DNA of 6,283 bases. Source: Bacteroidales bacterium. GTDB taxonomy: Bacteria > Bacteroidota > Bacteroidia > Bacteroidales > UBA932. Both the position numbers and the translations under genes were made by a program. The stretch spans positions 1-6,283 of the forward strand of contig JAFROA010000327.1 in NCBI GenBank assembly GCA_017429885.1. The letters are read 5' to 3'. The notes beneath the pieces are model-generated. The model saw only the letters and a program-made list of their open reading frames with translations. It was not told where the DNA came from and ran no database searches. Position 1 is the stretch's first letter. Each line of letters starts with the position of its first letter. Below, piece by piece: positions 1 to 5,724 of this stretch.

Positions 1-1
1 C

Positions 2-478
2 GGGCGTACGGTCAATGGCCACGGCCATGGAGGCCAGTCCGCCAGGGAACGTACCACCTGGATAGCGACCAACCAGAAAGTCAATAAGAGATTTAAGGAT
101 GGGAAGGCGTCCATGACTGACATCAATCCCACAGTCTGTGAGTTCCTCGGGATGGAGGTTCCGGAGCAGGTGGCTTGGGAGAGGGATGGGATTCCTTTCA
201 TCGGGAAAACCCAGATCTCTGACCTGGAGGTCTCAACTTACGACAGGGCGGTCATATTGACTTGGAAAGCTGTGAATAAGAACGCCAGAGTTAGCGTATA
301 TGCGTCTCCCAAAGACGATTATAAGACCACCGGCAAAGAGGAATGGAAACATCTCGCCGATCTGAGAGCGGGCGAGGAGGAGTTCCGTTATGACTTGGAC
401 ATGATTGGCCAGTCAAAATTATATAAATTCGTCGTGGTCGGAGAGCATGAGAGCCTTAACCGATGGCTGGTAATGTGA
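2..478 (+). CDS. Alkaline phosphatase/phosphodiesterase-superfamily protein, C-terminal part (5' truncated)
   Basis: The reading frame is open from base 2 and ends at TGA 476-478, giving 158 residues of a protein cut by the window edge. The ATG at 113 is internal, because the protein similarity continues upstream of it. The first residues read GRTVNGHGHGGQSARERTTW. In alkaline-phosphatase-superfamily enzymes a metal-binding Asp-His-Gly precedes such a stretch, and the following 'GHGG' region supplies another metal-ligand His; base 1 (C) fits the end of that His codon (inference). About residue 38 onward, 'MTDINPTVCEFLGMEVPE' is the helix typical of sulfatase and type I phosphodiesterase C-termini. 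The last 90 or so residues (ISDLEV...LTWKAV...YKFVVV...LNRW) look like a small Fn3-type beta domain, as seen in secreted Bacteroidales members. The exact substrate (nucleotide, phosphate ester or sulfate ester) cannot be told without the N-terminal half. The next gene starts 21 nt downstream on the same strand. Confidence 0.75.
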   Translation, partial: GRTVNGHGHGGQSARERTTWIATNQKVNKRFKDGKASMTDINPTVCEFLGMEVPEQVAWERDGIPFIGKTQISDLEVSTYDRAVILTWKAVNKNARVSVYASPKDDYKTTGKEEWKHLADLRAGEEEFRYDLDMIGQSKLYKFVVVGEHESLNRWLVM

Positions 479-499
479 TTGTAATATCAAACTAATATA

Positions 500-1945
500 A
501 TGAGGCACAGTCGTTTCTGTATTTTCATACTGTTTATAACCATTTTCTCCGCCCCGTCTTGTGAGCGGTATGTGAACCATCCTGACTGGAATCCGGACGC
601 AAAAAAGGCGCTGAACAGCTTTATCCGTTCTGAAAGGAACCAGAAAGAGAGGCCATACGTGGTTTTCGATTTTGACAACACATGTTCCATCTTTGATGTG
701 TCCGTCCAGTTAATGGCTTACCAGTTGGAGACAATGTGCTTCAACCTTGATCCGGAGGAGTTCTCAATTATGGCGAACACCGGAATGGAGACCTATCCGG
801 AAAGCCTTCAGGAATCCCTGCGTTCAATAATCAGCGACTATACGGATCTCTATTCCCGTTTCGGTCCTTTCACAGCCAAGGGAGTCGACTTTGACACGCA
901 GGCCAAGATGGGTATGGATCCCGTCTGGAAGGATTTCGCCTCGGACATGGGACTCATGTATGAGAAACTTCAGGAATATATGACCGCTGATGACGCCTAT
1001 CTGTGGACGATGGGCTGGTTCTCCGGGATGACTGGGGAAGAGGTGTACCAGATGGCCTATCGCTCTCATGAGAAATACTCCAAGATTCCGACAGCCTTCA
1101 GGTCCCTTAAAGGCAGCCACGGGACATATTCTTGGATTGACGGAATAGCTGTCACGGATAATATAAGGGAGCTATGGAAGGCGTTGTACGACAATGGTTT
1201 TGATATTTGGGTGTGTTCCGCTTCCGAAGTAGGCCCCGTGATGGCGGCAGTTGATGTCTTCGGACTTCATGACTATTGCAAAGGAGTTCTCGCCATGACC
1301 ATGGCAAGGGATTCTCTGGACAGGTATCTTCCTGAATATGACTATACTGATGGCTGCGGGTTCCTTGCCACTCCGGACGGAGGCTGGGTCAAGGACAGCG
1401 TCCCTACCCGCACAAGGCCGATGGGACCGGGAAAGGTAGAGGCCGTGCGCAACTGTCTTGTGCCCAGATATGGCAACAAAGGACCTTTGGCGGGATTCAT
1501 GGACTCCACCGGGGATTTCAATTTCTGTACGGAATTCTCTTCCATGAGGCTTGACGTGTGCTTCAACCGGGCCACCCGCAAGGTGACAGAGGGAGGAGGA
1601 CTTAAAGCGGAAGTGGCTATGTATGAAAAAGATGCTTTGAAGTATAATCTCAGGAAAGCGACAAAGGCAGGGGATATCCTCTATATTCTTCAGGGTCGTG
1701 ACGAGAATGGCTTGCGTACCCTTCGCCCATCTGAGCAAACCATCCGTCTAGGGGATAAGACACCAAGGACGTTCGCAGATAAGAATAACTACACCTGTCT
1801 CGAGTACTTCAAAAACAATCATATGTCTGTCAAAGACATACTTGAGACCTTCAGCGTATACACAGATGTCTCCGCTCCTTCCAATCCCTTTGGATTCACC
1901 TATGGGTTCCTGGATTCGTATGACGGCTATAGGAGTAAGGAATAG
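500..1945 (+). CDS. HAD-superfamily phosphatase, predicted secreted lipoprotein
   Basis: This is a 481-residue protein. Residues 1-20 form a short basic start and a hydrophobic stretch (FCIFILFITIFSAPS) followed by Cys21, a plausible though non-canonical lipobox (APSC), so a lipid-anchored envelope protein is inferred. The HAD signature is clear: motif I 'VVFDFDNT' with nucleophile Asp57, acid/base Asp59 and Thr61; motif II Ser240 in 'IWVCSAS'; motif III probably Lys312 in 'MGPGKVEAV'; and motif IV acidic pair Asp335/Asp339 in 'GFMDSTGDFNF'. The roughly 170 residues between motifs I and II form a large helical cap (C1-type), which determines the substrate and resembles the phosphoserine-phosphatase-like branch. 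The reaction is presumably hydrolysis of a small phosphomonoester with Mg2+; the substrate is unknown. The start at 500 is chosen because it places the signal peptide directly before Cys21; there is no Shine-Dalgarno sequence, as is usual in Bacteroidota. It lies 21 nt after another phosphatase-superfamily gene, which suggests a shared phosphate-ester salvage theme (inference). Confidence 0.85.
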   Translation: MRHSRFCIFILFITIFSAPSCERYVNHPDWNPDAKKALNSFIRSERNQKERPYVVFDFDNTCSIFDVSVQLMAYQLETMCFNLDPEEFSIMANTGMETYPESLQESLRSIISDYTDLYSRFGPFTAKGVDFDTQAKMGMDPVWKDFASDMGLMYEKLQEYMTADDAYLWTMGWFSGMTGEEVYQMAYRSHEKYSKIPTAFRSLKGSHGTYSWIDGIAVTDNIRELWKALYDNGFDIWVCSASEVGPVMAAVDVFGLHDYCKGVLAMTMARDSLDRYLPEYDYTDGCGFLATPDGGWVKDSVPTRTRPMGPGKVEAVRNCLVPRYGNKGPLAGFMDSTGDFNFCTEFSSMRLDVCFNRATRKVTEGGGLKAEVAMYEKDALKYNLRKATKAGDILYILQGRDENGLRTLRPSEQTIRLGDKTPRTFADKNNYTCLEYFKNNHMSVKDILETFSVYTDVSAPSNPFGFTYGFLDSYDGYRSKE

Positions 1946-1999
1946 GGATAATCTTCCGAAAATTCTCTATATTCACGGGAAATTGAAATAGCGATCACA

Positions 2000-2422
2000 A
2001 TGTATTCTTTTGTTCAGGATGGCGACACTTACGTCGTGAGTATTGACAACCATCAGGAAGTGGTGGCTGCGTTGATGGCTTTTTGCGAGGAGCAGAGCAT
2101 CCTCGCCGGTGAGATCACGGGAATAGGGGCGGTAAACCATGCGGTTTTGAGATTCCTCGACCCGGCGACCAAGAAGTATGTAGACAAGACTTTCGAGGAG
2201 CAGATGGAAATCTCAAGTCTTGTCGGGAATATTTCCGAGAAGGATGGGAAGCCTTATCTCCATCTCCATGCGAACTTTGGACGAAGGGACTACACTGTGA
2301 TTGGGGGCCATCTTTTAAGTTGCGTTCTTAACGGAGCTTGTGAGCTGGTGGTCAAGAGGTTCCACTGCGAGCTCGGCCGTCGTTTCGAACCGTCACTCGG
2401 TCTCAATCTCTACGATTTTTAG
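2000..2422 (+). CDS. PPC/DUF296 domain protein
   Basis: This 140-residue protein consists of a single PPC (plants and prokaryotes conserved; DUF296) domain, and its length is normal for bacterial stand-alone members. Recognisable elements in order are the N-terminal strand 'SFVQDGDTYVVSID', a helix, 'AGEITGIGAVNHAVLRFLD' (about residues 36-54), 'MEISSLVGNISEKDGKPYLHLHANFG' (69-94) and 'TVIGGHLLSCVLNGACELVV' (99-118). His88, His90 and His104 match the HxH...GGH set that binds a metal in solved bacterial and archaeal PPC proteins (family knowledge). These proteins form trimers. Plant homologues carry AT-hooks and bind DNA, but no AT-hook is visible here, so a DNA-binding role is not supported and the function is unknown. 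The ATG at 2000 has no Shine-Dalgarno sequence. The TAG stop (2420-2422) shares its last two bases with the start of an interspersed repeat, so the insertion may have replaced or created the stop. Confidence 0.85.
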   Translation: MYSFVQDGDTYVVSIDNHQEVVAALMAFCEEQSILAGEITGIGAVNHAVLRFLDPATKKYVDKTFEEQMEISSLVGNISEKDGKPYLHLHANFGRRDYTVIGGHLLSCVLNGACELVVKRFHCELGRRFEPSLGLNLYDF

Positions 2423-2448
2423 ATTCTTCGCTCCGCTCAGAATGACAA
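2421..2448 (-). repeat. Short palindromic interspersed repeat, 28 bp copy (family A)
   Basis: On the minus strand this reads TTGTCATTCTGAGCG, one base, then AGCGAAGAATCT. Both blocks are found again, in the same relative order but on the plus strand, at 4307-4321 (15/15 identical) and 4347-4358 (12/12 identical). ATTCT and AGAAT form an imperfect hairpin. In the plus-strand aroB frame it reads through as 'RFFAPLRMT', a peptide type I recall from spurious N-terminal extensions in other genomes (memory, not checked). It fills most of the gap between the PPC gene and aroB and supplies an in-frame ATG at 2442. Confidence 0.85.
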
Positions 2449-2465
2449 GAAGGCTCAGAATGGCA
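2435..2465 (+). repeat. 13-bp imperfect direct repeat giving two in-frame ATGs before aroB
   Basis: GCTCAGAATGACA (2435-2447) recurs as GCTCAGAATGGCA (2453-2465) with one mismatch. The units are offset by 18 nt, that is six codons, so both contained ATGs (2442 and 2460) are in the aroB frame. The first unit is the end of the palindromic repeat; the second is the translation start region of aroB. This could be a partial duplication at the insertion edge or a chance resemblance. Confidence 0.6.
2447..2453 (+). promoter_or_regulatory. Shine-Dalgarno-like sequence favouring the aroB start at 2460
   Basis: AAGAAGG lies 6 nt before the ATG at 2460, a good position for a ribosome binding site, and partly outside the repeat. 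The alternative ATG at 2442 has no purine-rich site upstream, only repeat sequence. Bacteroidota rarely depend on Shine-Dalgarno pairing, so this is supporting evidence rather than proof. Confidence 0.4.
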
Positions 2466-3491
2466 GAGGATATTCACATCGTGCATTGCGCTATTTCGGA
2501 GGTCGGCAAGCGCCTGAAGTCAACGCTGGCGAATCAGTTGTTCATTGTCTGCGACCGGAACGTTCGAAATCTGGCGGAAAAGATTGGAATTGAGTCTGAT
2601 GGTGTGTTCGAGATAGATGCCTCTGAAGACACCAAGGACATCTCCACCGTTGTGGAGATCAACCGCTGGCTGATGGATAAAGGAGCCGACCGTAATGCAT
2701 TGCTCCTTGGAATAGGCGGAGGAATCACTACGGACATCACCGGCTTCGCGGCATCGGTCTATAAAAGAGGCATACGTTTCGCCTTTGTCCCCACAACTCT
2801 CCTGTCCCAGGTTGATGCCGCCATTGGGGGGAAGAATGGGGTCAACCTCGACTCCTTCAAGAACATGATCGGGGTGATCCGCCAGCCGGAGGCGGTGTTT
2901 ATCTGTCCGGAACCACTTGATACACTGCCGTATACACAGATAGTCGGCGGAGCGGCTGAGCTTCTGAAGACGTTTATCATCGACAACTCAAAGGGCTTGT
3001 ATGAGAAGGCGGTGGAGACCTTGTCCGGAATCAGAGAGGCAGGCGGGAATTTATCGGGATATTCAGTGAGCCTCAATACTCTTATCGCTGAAGCGGCTCT
3101 CGTTAAAGCCGGAATAGCCGGGCGGGATCCCTTAGAGAAAGGCGAGAGGAGACTTCTGAATCTCGGCCATACATTTGCCCATGCCATAGAGAAACTGTCC
3201 GGAGAGAAGATTTCCCACGGTGAGGCTGTCTCAATCGGAATCATCCTTGCTGCCCGGCTGGCAGGTAAAGCAGGGGTAGCTGAGACAGGTCTTGAGAATC
3301 GCTTGAAAGCTGATTTCGCCGCTTGCGGGATGTCGGTTGAATGTCCTTTCAAAGTAGGGGAGATGACAAACGCTATGTCTAAGGACAAAAAAGCCGAAGG
3401 GAATATTATTAATTTCATATTGCCTTATGGGATTGGTGATGTACGTGTCGTGGACATGTCTCCTGAAGATGCCACAAGAATGCTGCTATAA
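2460..3491 (+). CDS. aroB: 3-dehydroquinate synthase
   Basis: This is the second step of the shikimate pathway: DAHP is converted to 3-dehydroquinate by an NAD+- and divalent-metal-dependent cytoplasmic enzyme. Numbered from the ATG at 2460 (343 residues, slightly shorter than the usual 350-370), it shows the nucleotide-binding 'LGIGGGITTDITGF' (84-96, with Asp92), 'VPTTLLSQVDAAIGGKNGVN' (110-129, with Asp119 and Lys125), the zinc ligands Glu167 in 'GGAAELLKT', His237 in 'NLGHTFAHAIE' and His253 in 'SHGEAVSIG', and the catalytic lysine stretch 'SKDKK' (307-311). The frame stays open upstream to a GTG at 2340, but that extension overlaps the PPC gene and translates a repeat. The start at 2460 is preferred for its upstream AAGAAGG, and 2442 is possible. 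The stop abuts the next ATG (TAAATG), indicating translational coupling with the aroDA fusion. Confidence 0.95.
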   Translation: MAEDIHIVHCAISEVGKRLKSTLANQLFIVCDRNVRNLAEKIGIESDGVFEIDASEDTKDISTVVEINRWLMDKGADRNALLLGIGGGITTDITGFAASVYKRGIRFAFVPTTLLSQVDAAIGGKNGVNLDSFKNMIGVIRQPEAVFICPEPLDTLPYTQIVGGAAELLKTFIIDNSKGLYEKAVETLSGIREAGGNLSGYSVSLNTLIAEAALVKAGIAGRDPLEKGERRLLNLGHTFAHAIEKLSGEKISHGEAVSIGIILAARLAGKAGVAETGLENRLKADFAACGMSVECPFKVGEMTNAMSKDKKAEGNIINFILPYGIGDVRVVDMSPEDATRMLL

Positions 3492-5606
3492 ATGATTTGC
3501 GTAACCCTCCAGAACCGCTCCCTAGAGGAGATTTTTGATATTCTTGAGAACAATTCCCCGGTCATCCAGATGGCCGAGATCCGCCTCGACCGTTGTTCCT
3601 TGGACGAGGACGAAATCTCAGAATTATTCTCATCCTCAGATACTCCATTAATAGCGACTTGCAGGGTCGCGGGAGACGGTAACGGCGCTTGGGAAGAAGC
3701 TGAGGCTAAACTTCAGACAGCTATAGAAGCTGGAGCGGCTTTTATTGATCTTGAGATTGAGGCACCGAAAGAGATGGGCAAAAGACTCCGCCGATTATGC
3801 AGTGAGTACGGCACCAGGATGATCCGCTCTTGTCATTTCTTTGATGGAACGCCTTCAATTGAGGTTTTGAGGGAAACTGCTGAAAGATGCCGTAAATTCG
3901 GCGGAGAAATAGCGAAGATCGCCGTATCAGCCAGCTCTGAAGAGGATGTGGCTCGTGTGCTGTCTCTCTACGAAGATTGTGAGAAGGGTCGCCTTGTGGC
4001 TTTCGCCATGGGTGAGGCCGGGCGCTCGAGCAGGCTTGAATGCCTTCGCCTCGGATCGCCTTTCACTTACGCCGCCCTAACTTCTGAAGAGGCTGCCGCT
4101 CCAGGCCAGTGGCCATATTCAGAGATGACTGAAGCGCTGTACGGTTGTGGGCTTACGCCGTCGGAGGGGCAACCGCCGTCTCGCTGCGCTTCGCGCCCTA
4201 TCCGGGAAAATGCTCGACGGTGGTCGCCTTCCGACGGCATCGTACTTCAGATGCCATCATCAAAAAGCTTCGCCCAACGAGCCATCATTGCGGCCGCATT
4301 GGCGGATTGTCATTCTGAGCGATGCCCTGAGCCCGTCGAAGGGCTAAGCGAAGAATCTCATCTCGACGGTTACACCCCTTGTGAGGATAGCGAGAACGCC
4401 CGAAACGTTGCGGAAGTCATTAAAAATAAGACTATTCCTACTAAAATCCATGTCGGCGAATCTGGTCTGCTGACACGACTCATGATTCCTATCGTAGCCG
4501 CTCTACAAAGTCGTGGAAAGGGTTCTCCTGTGGTTGAGATTACCGGTGAAGGAACCCTCCTTGGCCGCCCCCTCAAAGGCGCCACTGAGATAATGGCACG
4601 TTTCGGGACTGTTTTGAGGTCACTCTCTGAACAATCAGGAGAGATCAAAGTGCCGCTCTCAGTCCAAGGCCCTCTTATACCTGGAAAAGCGGACATTTCA
4701 GGTAAAGATGGATCCCAACTGATATCCGGACTCTTGATGGCGCTCCCGCTCCTGCAAGGCGATTCGGTTATCCATGTACATGACCCCAAGAGCATTCCCT
4801 ACATGTTTATCACCATCGACGTGTTGAAGAAATTCGGCATCAAGATCGGAAGTGAGATGGAGGGTGATGAGGAATTCATGGAGACACAGGACTGGGGCCT
4901 TTGCACGGGAATAACATTCAAGATCAAAGGAGGACAGGAATATAAACCAGCCAGTTTCAGCATTGAAGGGGATTGGAGTGCGGCGGCCAATTTCCTGGTT
5001 ACAGGAGCGGTATTCGGGAAAGTACAGCTGAAAGGCCTTGACACGACATCTTTGCAGGCTGACATATCCATAATGGACATTTTGATGGACGCCGGTGCCA
5101 GCCTCTCGCAGGAAGATCCTTTCCCTGTCAAGGCCGGCTCGACCGGCCATCCACAGCCCGAAACCGGCATCATTACCGCCCAGCGCGCGCCGTTGCGGGC
5201 TTTCGACACCGATTTGAACAATTGCCCGGATCTGTTCCCGATAGTCTCTGTGTTAGCCGCATTCTGCGGAGGAACAAGTCATATTCTCGGATTCAAGCGA
5301 CTGGCCGGAAAGGAAAGTGACCGGGGAAAGGCTATTATAGACACTTTGACCCAAATGGGTGTCGTGGTCTACTCTGAGGGCGATTTGTTGACTGTTGATG
5401 GTCACTCCCTTGAGAGCCGCATCCTGAACGGAACGCTTTTGAGAGGAGGAGAATATACCTCTTATCACGACCATCGCATGGCCATGGCTTTGACCGTCGC
5501 CTCACTTGGAGCGGACGGCCCGGTCGTTATTGACGACACCGCCTGCGTGGCCAAATCCTTCCCGGGCTTCTTTAACACCTGGCGGCAGTGCTTCCCAAGC
5601 ACTTAG
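3492..5606 (+). CDS. aroDA: Bifunctional type I 3-dehydroquinate dehydratase / 3-phosphoshikimate 1-carboxyvinyltransferase (AroD-AroA fusion)
   Basis: A 704-residue fusion covers shikimate steps 3 and 6. Residues 1 to about 217 are a type I dehydroquinase: Glu29 and Arg31 in 'AEIRLD', Arg58, Glu88 in 'DLEIE', the catalytic His115 ('RSCHFFDGTP'), the Schiff-base Lys142 ('AKIAVSAS'), Arg181 and Gln206 in 'APGQW'. The Ser of the usual SAPGQ is Ala202. Residues about 250-704 are EPSP synthase: Lys258/Ser259/Arg263 ('SSKSFAQR'), 'GESGLLTR' (322-329), Arg359 in 'GRPL', Ser408/Gln409, 'SIPYMFIT', the catalytic Asp580 ('NCPD'), Lys607/Glu608/Arg611 ('GKESDR'), His661/Arg662 ('HDHRMAMA') and Lys688. 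The catalytic set seems complete, so both activities are expected. Two palindromic repeats are translated within it: residues 222-249, which form nearly the entire linker, and 273-289, in the loop after the first EPSP synthase helix. Together these about 45 residues account for the excess over roughly 650 expected. The start directly follows the aroB stop. Confidence 0.95.
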   Translation: MICVTLQNRSLEEIFDILENNSPVIQMAEIRLDRCSLDEDEISELFSSSDTPLIATCRVAGDGNGAWEEAEAKLQTAIEAGAAFIDLEIEAPKEMGKRLRRLCSEYGTRMIRSCHFFDGTPSIEVLRETAERCRKFGGEIAKIAVSASSEEDVARVLSLYEDCEKGRLVAFAMGEAGRSSRLECLRLGSPFTYAALTSEEAAAPGQWPYSEMTEALYGCGLTPSEGQPPSRCASRPIRENARRWSPSDGIVLQMPSSKSFAQRAIIAAALADCHSERCPEPVEGLSEESHLDGYTPCEDSENARNVAEVIKNKTIPTKIHVGESGLLTRLMIPIVAALQSRGKGSPVVEITGEGTLLGRPLKGATEIMARFGTVLRSLSEQSGEIKVPLSVQGPLIPGKADISGKDGSQLISGLLMALPLLQGDSVIHVHDPKSIPYMFITIDVLKKFGIKIGSEMEGDEEFMETQDWGLCTGITFKIKGGQEYKPASFSIEGDWSAAANFLVTGAVFGKVQLKGLDTTSLQADISIMDILMDAGASLSQEDPFPVKAGSTGHPQPETGIITAQRAPLRAFDTDLNNCPDLFPIVSVLAAFCGGTSHILGFKRLAGKESDRGKAIIDTLTQMGVVVYSEGDLLTVDGHSLESRILNGTLLRGGEYTSYHDHRMAMALTVASLGADGPVVIDDTACVAKSFPGFFNTWRQCFPST
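4157..4238. repeat. 82-bp imperfect palindromic element in the AroD-AroA linker (family B)
   Basis: The outer ends are a perfect 9-bp inverted repeat, GCCGTCGGA (4157-4165) and TCCGACGGC (4230-4238). Pairing resumes inward with CAACCGCCGTC (4170-4180) against GACGGTGGTCG (4216-4226), 9 of 11 positions complementary, and the centre holds GCGC-TTC-GCGC (4186-4196). The element is in frame and encodes 'PSEGQPPSRCASRP...WSPSDG', a low-complexity Arg/Pro/Ser-rich linker unlike the flanking enzyme domains. The terminal symmetry and the exact fit to the linker suggest an inserted mobile palindrome of the REP or MITE kind. It shares no obvious sequence with the family A repeats. Confidence 0.75.
4307..4359 (+). 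repeat. Family A palindromic repeat inserted in frame in the EPSP synthase domain
   Basis: The left block TTGTCATTCTGAGCG (4307-4321) and right block AGCGAAGAATCT (4347-4358) are identical to the copy before aroB, but 25 nt separate them here instead of 1. It is translated without a stop as 'CHSERCPEPVEGLSEES' (residues 273-289). Removing it joins 'IIAAALAD' to 'HLDGYTPCEDSENA', which restores the usual EPSP synthase spacing between the first helix and the following strand. That is the main evidence that it is an insertion. Confidence 0.85.
4324..4344. repeat. Inner hairpin nested within the family A repeat
   Basis: GCCCT (4324-4328) pairs with AGGGC (4340-4344) around an 11-nt loop. This segment, with a few flanking bases, is absent from the short copy at 2421-2448, so it is either a second palindrome inserted into the first or a longer subtype of the same repeat. 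The core resembles the CCCTGAG...CGAAGGG palindromes I remember from many bacterial genomes (memory only). Confidence 0.65.
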
Positions 5607-5663
5607 CGGTATAGGGTTACTGTGTTTTGGAAACTATTGATTATTAATGCGATAGGAAATATT

Positions 5664-5686
5664 CATCCCCCGAATAAAAGGGGATG
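5664..5686. terminator. Possible hairpin terminator between convergent genes
   Basis: CATCCCC (5664-5670) and GGGGATG (5680-5686) form a perfect 7-bp stem with a 9-nt A-rich loop, 57 nt after the aroDA stop and before the end of the convergent gene. Neither side has a clear run of T, so it is only a weak candidate for a bidirectional terminator. The rest of 5607-5724 is AT-rich and shows no gene. Confidence 0.4.
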
Positions 5687-5724
5687 GACTATATCTTATT
5701 ACTTGATTGTTCGTCTGTTACAAA

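Noticed and set aside
1172..1738. A 188-residue antisense reading frame in the HAD gene
   Set aside because: It is the shadow of a well-supported HAD coding frame; the translation shows no domain and has composition typical of a reverse complement.
2340..2459. N-terminal extension of aroB starting at GTG 2340
   Set aside because: It overlaps the PPC gene in another frame and the extra residues have no AroB similarity; the part read as 'RFFAPLRMT' is the translated repeat.
2759..3418. A 219-residue antisense reading frame in aroB
   Set aside because: aroB on the plus strand has all family motifs, and the antisense translation resembles no protein family.
4147..4347. A 66-residue plus-strand reading frame inside aroDA
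   Set aside because: It is an alternative frame of the family B palindrome and the following aroDA sequence, not a separate gene.
4157..4359. CRISPR array or tandem repeat
   Set aside because: The repeats are single palindromes of two different families without regular spacers.
4307..4359. Frameshift or pseudogenisation of aroA
   Set aside because: The frame is open through both repeats and continues with intact motifs to Lys688, so the gene is not broken.
4698..5221. Overlapping antisense reading frames in the EPSP synthase part
   Set aside because: They are shadows of the aroDA frame, which shows the complete catalytic set in this region.
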